Source of the DNA: Phosphitispora fastidiosa | GTDB taxonomy: Bacteria > Bacillota > Thermincolia > Thermincolales > UBA2595 | Direction of reading: 5' to 3' | DNA length: 64,000 nt | Assembly (NCBI RefSeq): GCF_019008365.1 | Contig: NZ_JAHHUL010000001.1 | Coordinates: 186,001-250,000, forward strand | Shown here: positions 41,097 to 49,954 of the stretch, one piece after another | Layout: every line of letters starts with the position of its first letter | Numbering within the stretch: the stretch's first letter is position 1 | Position numbers and translations under genes: made by a program | Notes under the pieces: generated by a model | Databases searched by the model: none | What the model was told of the DNA's origin: nothing | What the model saw: the letters and a program-made list of their open reading frames with translations, nothing else

Positions 41097-42341
41097 ATGA
41101 AGTCATATAATCAAAATATCCTGAAATCATCAGGAAAAGTATATCAGGGGTCATCTGCGCCACGCTGGAGCGCCAGAGAGTTAGCGCTGCTTGGTTTGAT
41201 ACTCCTGCTAGCCCTTGGCCTGAGGTTCTATTTTTTATTAGGAATAGAGCAGCCCGGACCATTCAGCGACGGGCAAAACTATAACCTCATGGTAAGGCAG
41301 CTCCTTGACAAAAAAATCTACGGTTATCATTCAGAATCTCCCAATACGTATGTTACCCCTGGATTCCCCATGTTTCTGGCCCTGGTTTACATAGTTCACG
41401 GCTATTCCCCGGACAGTCCGGTTACCGCAGTCCGCATCTACCAGGCCTTAATGATGACAGCCGCAGCAGGCCTTGTTCACCTGCTAGCCCGCCGCATATG
41501 CAGCAAGCCCGGCGCAATGACTGCTGCTCTGGTGGCAGCAGTATACCCGCCGCTAATCTGGAGTACCAGCGCTTTTTTGACTGAATCACTTTTTACTTTT
41601 TTATTCTTGGCATATATATATACAATAATCCTGGCCCTGGATCAGGACTCTATGGCTGCCACCGGAATCAGCGGTATCTTTTTCGGCGCCGCGGTGCTGA
41701 CAAAGCCCCAGTTGGCGCCGTTTTTCTTCGTTCCCTTTGTTCTGGCCCGGTTTCAGCAAAAGACAAGGAACACCTTAAAAATGTTCCTTGTCTTCAGTGT
41801 GTTCTTTATTCTGTTAATGACACCATGGTGGATAAGAAATTACCTTACTTTTCATCAGTTGATTCTTACCGCGACCCAGACCGGCAACCCGCTCCTGGCG
41901 GGTACAGACCCCTATTACCGGCTGGGTGTTGAAAAACTCTTTGCAGGTGTCAATCCCGAAGACCAGACCACACATGCCCTGAACCGGATTGTCAGCGGTT
42001 TTAAAAATGAAACCTTATTATACCTGAAATGGTTTACAATCGAGAAATTCAGTATCATGTTCCGGGAACCCTGGCTGCGATTTACAGGTAATTTTTTGCT
42101 TGGTCTGAAAATAATCCACCTGCCTGTAGTGATCCTCGGCTGGGTGGGACTTTTGGCAGGGTTACGGAAACCTCCGCTAAAGGTTCTTGCCGCTGCCGTC
42201 ATCATGCTTACTCTGATTCAGCTTGTCTTTCTGCCGCTGCCCAGATATGTATTTCCATTAATGCCTTTATTGATAATAAGCTCAGTACACCTCATTGAAC
42301 AAATTTGGGAGACAGTGCGTTTTATCCAGGTCAATTATTGA
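41097..42341 (+). CDS. GT39/ArnT-type membrane glycosyltransferase
   Basis: A 414-aa polytopic membrane protein with about ten hydrophobic segments. The first outside loop has FSDGQNYNLMVRQLLDKKIYG and NTYVTPGFPMFLALVY (by parts), which fit the acidic catalytic loop of PMT/ArnT-type transferases that use a polyprenyl-phosphate sugar. A conserved AAVYPPLIWSTSAFLTESLFTF and FFGAAVLTKPQLAPFF are typical PMT_2 segments. Its acceptor is unknown. It is divergent from the UroD-like gene and overlaps the ABC ATPase end by about 11 nt on the opposite strand. Confidence 0.85.
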   Translation: MKSYNQNILKSSGKVYQGSSAPRWSARELALLGLILLLALGLRFYFLLGIEQPGPFSDGQNYNLMVRQLLDKKIYGYHSESPNTYVTPGFPMFLALVYIVHGYSPDSPVTAVRIYQALMMTAAAGLVHLLARRICSKPGAMTAALVAAVYPPLIWSTSAFLTESLFTFLFLAYIYTIILALDQDSMAATGISGIFFGAAVLTKPQLAPFFFVPFVLARFQQKTRNTLKMFLVFSVFFILLMTPWWIRNYLTFHQLILTATQTGNPLLAGTDPYYRLGVEKLFAGVNPEDQTTHALNRIVSGFKNETLLYLKWFTIEKFSIMFREPWLRFTGNFLLGLKIIHLPVVILGWVGLLAGLRKPPLKVLAAAVIMLTLIQLVFLPLPRYVFPLMPLLIISSVHLIEQIWETVRFIQVNY

Positions 42342-43116
42342 CCAACAAATTATTCAACTCATTCCACTTTTCGCTGAAACCCGCACTTCCAACCGTCCGA
42401 GGCCTTGGCAGTTCATTTGTGATAACTTTTTTAATCGTACCGGGACGGCTGCTCATTACTGCAATCCTGCTGCCCAGGATCACTGCCTCCTCAACATTGT
42501 GTGTAATAAAAACAATTGTCGGGTGAAATTTTTCCCATATTTTAATCAGTTCATTCTGGAGCGACATCCTTGTCAGGGAATCAACACTGGCAAAAGGCTC
42601 GTCCATCAAAAGGACTTTCGGATGTACTGTAAGGGCTCGCGCGATGGCAGCTCGCTGCTTCATCCCCCCGGATAGCTGATGTGGATAATAATTTTCAAAT
42701 TCATTCAAGCCGACAAGAGCCAGATTTTGTTTCACGGTGTCCCTGATTTCCTTTTCCGAGGCCTTCTTATTAACTTTTAAGGGAAACGCGACATTTTCCT
42801 TTACCGTTTTCCATGGCAGCAGTTGGTCAAAATCCTGAAAGACAACTATCCGGTCAGGGCCGGGGCCCCGGACAGGAGTTTCTCCCAGTACTATTTCTCC
42901 GCTGTCCGGTTTTTCCAGCCCGGCAACACAGCGTAAAAGCGTTGTTTTACCACAGCCGGAGGGTCCCAGGATACATACAAAGTCACCTTCATCTATTTCC
43001 ATACTGACTTTTTCCAAAGCAGCCAGGTTTTGAATGCCGCCGGTAAACGTTTTACTGACATCTGAAATTCTTAGTTTCCCGGGTTCCTCCCGTCCTATCA
43101 GGCTATCATTCCCCAT
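42331..43116 (-). CDS. ABC transporter ATP-binding protein (SsuB/TauB/NrtD-like)
   Basis: A 261-aa ABC ATPase: Walker A GPSGCGKTT (about residues 53-61), Q-loop VFQDFDQLLPW, signature LSGGMKQRAAIARAL, Walker B VLLMDEPFASVD and switch His in VFITHNVEEA. The layout is of the nitrate/sulfonate/taurine family. It is the last gene of an importer with the permease and binding protein upstream, overlapping the permease by 19 nt. The substrate is not evident. Confidence 0.95.
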   Translation of the reverse strand: MGNDSLIGREEPGKLRISDVSKTFTGGIQNLAALEKVSMEIDEGDFVCILGPSGCGKTTLLRCVAGLEKPDSGEIVLGETPVRGPGPDRIVVFQDFDQLLPWKTVKENVAFPLKVNKKASEKEIRDTVKQNLALVGLNEFENYYPHQLSGGMKQRAAIARALTVHPKVLLMDEPFASVDSLTRMSLQNELIKIWEKFHPTIVFITHNVEEAVILGSRIAVMSSRPGTIKKVITNELPRPRTVGSAGFSEKWNELNNLLVNN

Positions 43117-43874
43117 TTTTTTACCGTTTTCCTTTCTATTAATCCAAATAAGATATCTTCAATAAGTATCCCAATAACCATAATCACAATCAGTGCTGCA
43201 AAAACACCGGAAACGTTGATAAAATACCTCTGTTGGTAAATGTACCAGCCCAGGCCGCCCTGGGTTCCAGAGGTTCCAAAAATCATCTCTGCAGCTATCA
43301 GGGCCCGCCAGGACCGCGCCCACCCAATCTTAAGTCCTGCCAGCAGGTAGGGAAATGCCGCCGGCAGCATAATTGATATGGCCAGTCTCGGGCCTGACAG
43401 TCCGATATTTTGTCCTACTTCCCTGTAAATGGCAGGTATAGCTTTGAAACCGGCCATGATGTTGAGAATCATAGGCCATAATATGGCGTGTACTATTATA
43501 AATATAATAGGTTCCTGGCCTGTGCCAAACCACAGTATTGCCAGAGGCAGCAACGCTATTCCGGGCAGGGGGTGCATAATGGTAACTGCCGTATCGACAA
43601 AACTTGCTATTGTCTGTGATGACATAGCCAGAATTGACAAAACCAGAGCCAGAACCAGACCAATAAACAATCCCAAGACGATCAGGTAAAGAGAATATCC
43701 CATTAACCCGAATAATTCGCCACTGGCAGTAACCTCTGCAAGAGCCTTGAAAATATCCACCAATGAAGGAAATAACCGTTCAGCTTTGGGAAAAATTCCG
43801 GACCTGACAGTACCTTCCCATAGCACGGACAAGCCAATGATAAATATTAACCTATTGATAAATTTCTTTTTCAT
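43098..43874 (-). CDS. ABC transporter permease (SsuC/TauC-like)
   Basis: A 258-aa permease with about six membrane segments. The EAA-type loop is present as VGQNIGLSGPRLAISIMLPAAFPYLLAGLKIGWARSWRALIAAEMI (by parts), typical of the SsuC family. Its start overlaps the binding-protein stop (ATGA). Confidence 0.95.
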   Translation of the reverse strand: MKKKFINRLIFIIGLSVLWEGTVRSGIFPKAERLFPSLVDIFKALAEVTASGELFGLMGYSLYLIVLGLFIGLVLALVLSILAMSSQTIASFVDTAVTIMHPLPGIALLPLAILWFGTGQEPIIFIIVHAILWPMILNIMAGFKAIPAIYREVGQNIGLSGPRLAISIMLPAAFPYLLAGLKIGWARSWRALIAAEMIFGTSGTQGGLGWYIYQQRYFINVSGVFAALIVIMVIGILIEDILFGLIERKTVKKWGMIA

Positions 43875-44944
43875 TTGGTTGTCTTCCTGTACTGTGCTTC
43901 CTCCACAGGCGACTTACCGCCTGCCTTGTTGCCAATGGCGGCGCCTACATTTTCCCATGCAATTTCACTGTAATCTGTAGGCATTTTGGAGATATATCCC
44001 GACATTTTCATAAATTCGGCAAATCCCATCAAGCCATAAGGAGTAGAAGTAAAATTTGTTCCCGGCCATGTCAGGTATTCATATGTCTTTTCTTCAGACA
44101 TTTTAAATTCAGGGGCCAGCATCTTAGCCGCTTCCCGTGGGTTTTGATTCACATAGTAGATAGCCTCATTGACTGCTGCCACAAAGGCTGCATAGGCAGC
44201 AGGATATTTGTCATGAAACTCTTTGGTAACAACCCCGACAAGGAAGGTATGTTCCCCGCCAAAGGCTTCCTCAGCATCGATAACCTGCTTGATATTAGCT
44301 GAAGTAAGTTCTTCAAAAATATATGGTGGTGAAGTAAAATGTGCCGTAATGCCCCTTTCACTGATAAGTGCATTCGTCCCGTCAGGGTGAGCCATAGAAA
44401 CCAGGTTGTGGTCAAGCGCCTTGGGGTCTTCCAGTTCCTTTTCGGCAGCCATTGCCAGCAGGATATGCTGCACACTGCCCGGGATGGGGACAGCGATTTT
44501 GTCATGCTCTTTAAAATCTCTTAGAGACTTGATATCATCCCTATATGTCTGCAGCCCCTGTGGCGAACTGGCCAGAGCTGTGGCAATTTTCCAGTCTACT
44601 CCCTTATCCCAGGCTATCAGGTAGGGTGGAATACCCATAAAACCGGCATCAAGTTCACCTGCAATAAGTGATTCTCTGATTAGACCCCCTGTTCCCATTT
44701 GTATCCATTCCACCTGTATGCCGGGCAGATATTTTTCAATCAGCTTCTTTTCTTTCATTATCTGCAGCGGCGCATAGCCCAATCCGAACTGCAGTGACAC
44801 CCTAATCTTTGCAGGAGCAATCTTTACTTCCGTTGTTTCATCGCTAGCTTTTTCGCGGGTGCACCCGGCGCCTGCTGATATAAGCAGTGCTACCAGTAAT
44901 AACGTCAGGGCCTTACCTGCCACAGAATTAATTCTTTTTTTCAC
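43871..44944 (-). CDS. ABC substrate-binding lipoprotein (SsuA/NMT1-like)
   Basis: A 357-aa lipoprotein: signal KALTLLLVALLISAGAGC with the lipobox Cys at about 28, then an NMT1/THI5-like periplasmic-binding fold (KIRVSLQFGLGYAPLQIMKEKKLIEKYLPG, by parts; GELDAGFMGIPPYLIAWDKGVDWK; VPIPGSVQHILL). It binds a small ligand outside the cell and passes it to the permease. Ligand choice within nitrate, sulfonate or thiamine-precursor cannot be made. It opens the operon, with the family A repeat copy 2 about 110 nt upstream. Confidence 0.93.
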   Translation of the reverse strand: MKKRINSVAGKALTLLLVALLISAGAGCTREKASDETTEVKIAPAKIRVSLQFGLGYAPLQIMKEKKLIEKYLPGIQVEWIQMGTGGLIRESLIAGELDAGFMGIPPYLIAWDKGVDWKIATALASSPQGLQTYRDDIKSLRDFKEHDKIAVPIPGSVQHILLAMAAEKELEDPKALDHNLVSMAHPDGTNALISERGITAHFTSPPYIFEELTSANIKQVIDAEEAFGGEHTFLVGVVTKEFHDKYPAAYAAFVAAVNEAIYYVNQNPREAAKMLAPEFKMSEEKTYEYLTWPGTNFTSTPYGLMGFAEFMKMSGYISKMPTDYSEIAWENVGAAIGNKAGGKSPVEEAQYRKTTK

Positions 44945-45051
44945 ATATTTCCCTCCTTTTATACTTAATCATGCAAATAACATTTCCTTTAATTCAAAGC
45001 TTTACATTATGTTTAAAGCTTTAAACCTGGACTTTGTTTTCCCACGGGTAG

Positions 45052-45363
45052 GTCCGGGAAATGACCCGTGAAATCTAGTGAGATGTTGTATGAGATTTTC
45101 CTTGTACTGACGCCGTTATGAGCCTTGCTGCACAGCGCCGGCAGCAAGGCAGGGAGTCCCCGCCTGTCCGAAGATGGCGAAGACCGCCGGGAAGTTTTGG
45201 CCCGCCAAAACGAGAGGCGGCCATCTTATTAGAATAGCCCAATGAGCCATCGAGTTCGGGGACACTGCCTTGATGCCGCGGGATGTCAGCTCAAGCTCAT
45301 AGGCGGTAGTACGGAAAATCGATACAATAGCTCACCAGATTTCACACGGGTCATTTCCGAGAC
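45052..45363. repeat. Structured inverted repeat, family A copy 2
   Basis: A ~312-nt copy with the same arms as 1427-1589: GGAAATGACCCG, TGAAATCT-GTGAG, TTGTAT, GATTTTCC and GTACT in the left arm (45052-45116) and inverted in the right arm (45305-45363). Both arms differ from copy 1 at the same paired places. The longer centre adds nested stems: GCCTTGCTGC/GCAGCAAGGC, GTTTTGGC/GCCAAAAC, AAGATGGC/GCCATCTT and GTCCCCG/CGGGGAC. The same CTCATAGGCGG precedes the right arm. It ends 4 nt before the stop of the SMR gene at 45368. Confidence 0.82.
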
Positions 45364-45367
45364 CTGA

Positions 45368-45712
45368 CTATAATGGGAAAACCAACAGTCCAAGGAAAAT
45401 CAGCGCCATTCCCATATAGTGATATTTGTTGAGCTTTTCAGCAAAAAATGCCTTCCCGCCAAGGCTGACCAGAACATAATTCAATCCCGTAAAGGCAAAG
45501 ACAGCTGAAAGCTCCAGCTCTTTTAAGGCCAGATAATAGAAAACCGGTGTGACGATTAGTATAACCCCTGCCAAAATTATGTATCTATTAAAAATCATTA
45601 TCAAACTGGTTGGTCCTGACCACGTGAAGTTCATATCCAAAGCGCCTCTTTTCGCCAGCAATTGTCCTGCCACTGTGAATAATACCATAAAAAAGACATA
45701 TAAATAACCCAT
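45368..45712 (-). CDS. SMR/EamA-type small membrane protein (ArnF-like), 2
   Basis: A ~114-aa protein with four membrane segments: YLYVFFMVLFTVAGQLLAKRGAL, IILAGVILIVTPVFYYLALKELELS, AVFAFTGLNYVLVSLGGKAFF and YHYMGMALIFLGLLVFPL. This is the four-helix layout of ArnE/ArnF-like and SMR proteins, which work as pairs. ATG 45712 shares one base with the preceding stop (TAATG) and has AAAGGAGC upstream. It probably forms a heterodimer with the product of 45712-46119 to flip a lipid-linked sugar. Confidence 0.82.
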   Translation of the reverse strand: MGYLYVFFMVLFTVAGQLLAKRGALDMNFTWSGPTSLIMIFNRYIILAGVILIVTPVFYYLALKELELSAVFAFTGLNYVLVSLGGKAFFAEKLNKYHYMGMALIFLGLLVFPL

Positions 45713-46119
45713 TATTTTTCTGCTCCTTTTTGCATCCCCACGGAAATTGCAGAAACTCCTAGTATAATAAGTACGCATCCAGTTAACTTACAAAAAGTTA
45801 ACTGCTCCTGAAAAATAAAATATGAGGCCAACAAGATAAATACAAATGACAGACTCAAAACAGGATAGGCAAAGGATAAGGGTAGACGCCGCAAAACAGC
45901 TATCCAGATTATTGACCTGGACAACAGAGCGATATACCCGCTGATTACAAAAATATTAAGAAAATCACCATAAGCGGAACCTATTTTAAACATTATCTGA
46001 CCGAAGACCATCAGCACAAGTGGAATCAGGACAAGCCAGCAATTTGACCTTATTGGCATATTGCTGCTGCCATGCGGCTTCATCTGCATATTGTCACTCC
46101 TATATGGCTTCGTCTGCAT
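45712..46119 (-). CDS. SMR/EamA-type small membrane protein (ArnE-like), 1
   Basis: A ~135-aa protein with four membrane segments (CWLVLIPLVLMVFGQIMFKIG, FLNIFVISGYIALLSRSIIWI, LPLSFAYPVLSLSFVFILLASYFIF, LTGCVLIILGVSAISVG) after an extended N-terminal tail. The tail is made of a 10-residue repeat (MQTKPYRSDN, MQMKPHGSSN, MPIRSN) encoded by a 30-bp tandem repeat. Each repeat of the DNA carries its own (G)GGAG-like site and an ATG at 46119, 46089 and 46059. The first is taken here; the true start cannot be told. It overlaps the next gene by one base. Confidence 0.8.
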   Translation of the reverse strand: MQTKPYRSDNMQMKPHGSSNMPIRSNCWLVLIPLVLMVFGQIMFKIGSAYGDFLNIFVISGYIALLSRSIIWIAVLRRLPLSFAYPVLSLSFVFILLASYFIFQEQLTFCKLTGCVLIILGVSAISVGMQKGAEK

Positions 46120-46131
46120 ATTGTTACTCCC
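46040..46131. repeat. 30-bp tandem repeat, three copies, with duplicated start sites
   Basis: Spaced exactly 30 bp, three units each carry an ATG (46119, 46089, 46059) and upstream GGGAGTAACAAT, GGAGTGACAAT or GCAGCAGCAAT. The repeat spans the stop of the ATP-grasp gene and the start of the SMR gene. Confidence 0.85.
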
Positions 46132-47350
46132 ATATTCCATGCATAAGGATATCGGTATTGTTTTCATCAAGTATTGCCATCTGTGAATCAAACCTGTCCA
46201 GCATGTTGTTATATTCCAATTGCGAGTCGGTGTAAAAAGCAAAACAGCCAACCCTTGAGGTCGCATTTTTTACGGTGCCGATAACGTCTCCTGAATTCAC
46301 AAACAGCCTGCCACATCCGGCAAATTCCTCCGGGACTATTATCCTGGTTATCACTCCGGGCCTGGCCAGCATGAAGAATATTGAGCCCATGGCAGCTTTC
46401 CGCGCAGCCAGTTCAGGTTCAAAGGTGTTCCTGCCCTCGGCAACAAGGGTGAAATACAGGTCCAGGATATCAATTCCGGTTACCCTGGGGATGATTTCCG
46501 ACTCAAATCCCCCGCCAATTCTATAGCCAAACTCGATAATTTTTATCCCTGCACTGCCGGCCACAGCCTGAACATATAAAGGACCTTCTCTGATTTTAAA
46601 TGTGTCTGCAAGTTTATTTATTATCCGGTCAATCTCCTGGTCATAACCGGCGGCGCCCCTGGCCGGGAAACGTTGCTGCTTGCATATTCCCAGGGCTACA
46701 GAATCATCGAAATGAAGACGGTCGGTAATCATCAGGGGGTATGCCCTCCCCCCCTTTACCCAGCAGTTGACTGTTATTTCAGCGCCTTTGTAATACTCTT
46801 CTAAGATTACTTTCCCGGTACGGCTATATCCCATGGATTCCTCAAAATACCTGTCGATGGTATCAGTGTCTTCCCTCCCGTTGAGCAGAAACACCCCGCG
46901 CTGCCCCTGGCTGTCAACCGGTTTTAATACTACCGGATATTTAAGTCCCACACTGCTGTGATCACCCTTTTCTCTGAGCACCCGGAAGTTCGGGCTGGGG
47001 ATACCTGAACCGGTCATTATTTTCTTCATATACTGCTTGTTGGTCACACTCAGTCCCTGGTCTGCGGTTATAGGATGAGGCAGTCCCAGTTTTTCCGAAA
47101 CAAAGGCTGCCGTATATACCGGCTGGTCTGTGCCTAAAGTCATGACACAATTTATCCCCATTTCCTCCGCATATTTCAGGTTTTCTTCAAGAGAAAAAGT
47201 GCTTGCCCGGAAGAAATTATCTGCCAGAACCCGCCCGGGAGGATTTTTATAGTAATCTGAGAGATGTACCTCATATCCCTTATCTCTGGCCATTTTCAGC
47301 AGCGGGACCTGGAGCAGCCCCCCACCCAGAACCAATACTTTTCCCTTCAA
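46124..47350 (-). CDS. ATP-grasp ligase (CarB/PurK-like)
   Basis: A 408-aa ATP-grasp enzyme. The N-terminal Rossmann-like part has VLVLGGGLLQVPLLKMARDKGYEVHLSD (by parts); the ATP-binding lid has YPVVLKPVDSQGQRGVFLL and VILEEYYKGAEITVNCWVKGG; the metal-binding end has KIIEFGYRIGGGFESEIIPRVTGIDIL. ATP-grasp ligases activate a carboxylate as acyl-phosphate and form an amide or ester. In this operon it may acylate an amino sugar made by the aminotransferase. Its TTG start overlaps the GT2 stop (TTGA). Confidence 0.85.
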   Translation of the reverse strand: MKGKVLVLGGGLLQVPLLKMARDKGYEVHLSDYYKNPPGRVLADNFFRASTFSLEENLKYAEEMGINCVMTLGTDQPVYTAAFVSEKLGLPHPITADQGLSVTNKQYMKKIMTGSGIPSPNFRVLREKGDHSSVGLKYPVVLKPVDSQGQRGVFLLNGREDTDTIDRYFEESMGYSRTGKVILEEYYKGAEITVNCWVKGGRAYPLMITDRLHFDDSVALGICKQQRFPARGAAGYDQEIDRIINKLADTFKIREGPLYVQAVAGSAGIKIIEFGYRIGGGFESEIIPRVTGIDILDLYFTLVAEGRNTFEPELAARKAAMGSIFFMLARPGVITRIIVPEEFAGCGRLFVNSGDVIGTVKNATSRVGCFAFYTDSQLEYNNMLDRFDSQMAILDENNTDILMHGIWE

Positions 47351-48099
47351 TCACTTTTCCTCCGTTCCAGGCTTCCAGCCTGTGCTTCCACAACATATGA
47401 AAGCCGCTTATTAACAAGCAGTCTCCGTAATACAGGATTTGCATTTATAAACAGCCTGGCAGCCAGTCCGACCATTTTGCCAAAGCTGTAACCACTGTTT
47501 CCATACTGTCTTTTCCTATGCTCCACTTCTGTATTGACAACATTCTGGGTAACCCCGAATATAAGAGCCGGGATAAATATATAAGACATTCCTGTACGGA
47601 GCATTTTTTCAGCAATTTCCTTTTTCATCAGCCTGAAAGACGACAGGTGTAACCCCTTGGGTTTTTTTGCAAACAGCTCATTTAGCTGCCTCATTAAATC
47701 ACTGGCCTTTCTGCGGCGCCAGTCATGTTTTTTATTGACTAATCTGGCGATTACAACATCAGCCCCGGATTCGTCCATCTCCCGGATAAGCTTCGGGATA
47801 TCCTCCGGAGAATGCTGAAGGTCATCATCCATTGTAATAATAAAATCGCCCACCACATAGTACAGGCCGCAAATAGTAGCATTGTGCTGCCCATAATTTG
47901 CAGCCAGCTTTATAGCTGCAATCCTGCTGTCAGCGGCAGCCAGTCCCCTGATGATGTCCCAGGAATTATCCTCACTGTGGTCATCAACAAAAATCACTTC
48001 GAAACTGCTGTCAATCCGGTCAAAGAGATCTGAAATTCCTTCAGCCAGCGCCGTAACTGTTTCTGCGCCATTATAAACAGGAATTACCACTGAGTACAT
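47347..48099 (-). CDS. Family 2 glycosyltransferase (ArnC/DPM1-like)
   Basis: A ~250-aa GT2 protein: YSVVIPVYNGAETVTALAEG at the N-terminus, FVDDHSEDNSWDII, GQHNATICGLYYVVGDFIITMDDDLQHSPEDIPKLIRE (by parts) with the DDDLQ metal site, and FRLMKKEIAEKML. The closest pattern is of DPM1/ArnC-like enzymes that load a sugar on polyprenyl phosphate. There is no C-terminal membrane pair, unlike ArnC, but the last ~30 residues are basic. The start is ATG 48099, with GGGGGGC upstream. Confidence 0.88.
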   Translation of the reverse strand: MYSVVIPVYNGAETVTALAEGISDLFDRIDSSFEVIFVDDHSEDNSWDIIRGLAAADSRIAAIKLAANYGQHNATICGLYYVVGDFIITMDDDLQHSPEDIPKLIREMDESGADVVIARLVNKKHDWRRRKASDLMRQLNELFAKKPKGLHLSSFRLMKKEIAEKMLRTGMSYIFIPALIFGVTQNVVNTEVEHRKRQYGNSGYSFGKMVGLAARLFINANPVLRRLLVNKRLSYVVEAQAGSLERRKSD

Positions 48100-48127
48100 G
48101 ATGCCCCCCATAATAATCCGTCTCCTG

Positions 48128-49954
48128 TTATTTCCCCGGAGGTGTCAGGATCTCAAAAAAACTGTTTTCCCATGCCCTCCGGTAGTTTTGGGCTGCAATA
48201 AATTCATTCATAAGCTTCCGCGAACCCTCAAGGTAATAACCATCCCTGAGGGTCTTGCTGTGGGGCCAGTCGAACTTCTCAGTACTTCCCCTGGCCCGGA
48301 CAATCACCGGAAGTTCCGGTCTTTCCGCCAGGGCCCTGTCCAGCATTTTTTGAAATTTCCCCGGACTATAGAGCATCGGCCAGGAACCGTACAGATAAGG
48401 CCTGGTTCCAGTTAAAAAATACACCAGGGGTATCTGTTCATAGGCCAGGAGATAATCCCCTTCTTTTACATATTCGGGCATGATTTCCAGCAGTTCGGTG
48501 ACGACCTGAGCCCTTTCCCGTGTTGTCAGGACACCCTGAAGCTTTTGATGGCCGACCGGATAAGCCATGCTTAGCCTGTAAGAAGAATCCCGGTAGGTAT
48601 ACCGGTAACCCGCAGCCAGCGTCAGGACAAGCAGTAACACAAAACCCAGTTTAATGGTATAGCTGTAATGCTCTGTTGACAGACCCCACCTGTAATTAAA
48701 CTCCGCAATACCCTGAACAGCCAGGGGTATTGCCAAGTACATTCCATATACTGAGGTAACATAACCATCTGCTGAACCGGCCGGGACAATCAGGAGAATG
48801 ATTAATGCCGCCAGCGCTGCTGAACTGCCGGCCCTGCCCGAAATGACGCCATCTGCAGTCATGCCGCTCAGTTTGCGGAAGCGCACCAGGTTTAGTGCCA
48901 AACCCAGGAATAAAAGTGCAGATACAACTCCCACCATGCCATACCAATTGCGGTAGAAGTCTTCATAAACAACCAGCGGCAGCAATCCGGCAAGTGTAAT
49001 AACTCCATAGTGTACATATTTACTGCTCAATGTACTGTTCGATGTACTGTTCAGCTTATTGTTCAATTTTATGTTCAGTTTATCAACCAATTTGAGCACA
49101 GCCGACAGAATGCCAAAATACCCCGCCAGCGCTGCCGCCTTCAAAAAACTTATTTTATAAATATCCAGCAGCGCTGCGGTTAACCTGCCGGTGCCGTGAT
49201 GTCCCTCATTTTCACCAAGCATGACAAGAGTTTCTCCAAATGAAGCCAGGTAACTGTCCAGATGTCCCAGAAACAACATTGCAGTCAGAACTGCCAAAAC
49301 AGCAGCACCATATCCTGCCAGAAACAGGGAAATCCGTCTTCCCGGTTGGGAAATACCCGCCCTGTCCTGGTAACCGTGAAATAATATGCATACACCCAGC
49401 ATTAATCCCAAAATATTGGGCAGCCTGATAAACATATTGAGCCCCAGGACTGCCCCTGATATGAACAGGTAATGCTGTTTGCCGTTGTTTAAGCCTGTAA
49501 GCAGATAATATGCAGACCATACATAAAAGAATGCTGTAAGAGTGTTATAATTCAGCATAAAACCTGACCTGCCGATAAAGACCATGGCAAAAAACAGTCC
49601 GGGAAAAAGGTATTCTTTTTTCACCTGGAATCTCAGAGCCCGGTATGTCATAAAAATTGCTGCATAAGCCAGGATAGCGCCGGCCATCCTGTATCCGGCG
49701 ACCCCCAGAGAGTCTCCAAAAAAGTGGACCCACAGGCCGCCCAGGATGTTTGTCAGCCAGATGCGGCTGCTTGTTTCGATACTTCGCGGGTCATCAAATA
49801 CCCAAAGGTAATTCGTCAGGGAAAAACCGGTATCGGTAAAGTCCAGACCCTGCCAGATGTACAAAAGCGGGTAAACTGCAGTCAGCAGAATTATTAAGTG
49901 GTACAGTTTGGTACGCTTTTCCTTCACAAACTTCACAACCTTCACAGCCTTCAC
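48128..49954 (-). CDS. PMT/ArnT-like polytopic membrane transferase
   Basis: A 608-aa protein with about 11-13 membrane segments. A long outside loop near the N-terminus (GLDFTDTGFSLTNYLWVFDDP) carries paired acids, as in GT39/GT83-type transferases, and a C-terminal soluble part of ~130 residues has LLAYEQIPLVYFLTGTRPYLYGSW. The GTG start overlaps the aminotransferase stop (GTGA) and is followed by a 9-nt direct repeat (GTGAAGGTT-like) encoding KAVKVVKFVK. Two short repeats (NIKLNNKLNSTSNSTLSS) lie mid-protein. It would transfer the flipped sugar to an outside acceptor. Confidence 0.75.
   Translation of the reverse strand: MKAVKVVKFVKEKRTKLYHLIILLTAVYPLLYIWQGLDFTDTGFSLTNYLWVFDDPRSIETSSRIWLTNILGGLWVHFFGDSLGVAGYRMAGAILAYAAIFMTYRALRFQVKKEYLFPGLFFAMVFIGRSGFMLNYNTLTAFFYVWSAYYLLTGLNNGKQHYLFISGAVLGLNMFIRLPNILGLMLGVCILFHGYQDRAGISQPGRRISLFLAGYGAAVLAVLTAMLFLGHLDSYLASFGETLVMLGENEGHHGTGRLTAALLDIYKISFLKAAALAGYFGILSAVLKLVDKLNIKLNNKLNSTSNSTLSSKYVHYGVITLAGLLPLVVYEDFYRNWYGMVGVVSALLFLGLALNLVRFRKLSGMTADGVISGRAGSSAALAALIILLIVPAGSADGYVTSVYGMYLAIPLAVQGIAEFNYRWGLSTEHYSYTIKLGFVLLLVLTLAAGYRYTYRDSSYRLSMAYPVGHQKLQGVLTTRERAQVVTELLEIMPEYVKEGDYLLAYEQIPLVYFLTGTRPYLYGSWPMLYSPGKFQKMLDRALAERPELPVIVRARGSTEKFDWPHSKTLRDGYYLEGSRKLMNEFIAAQNYRRAWENSFFEILTPPGK

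Noticed and set aside
45052-45363. tRNA or known riboswitch
   Set aside because: No cloverleaf or known aptamer motif; two copies with inverted ends fit a repeat element better.
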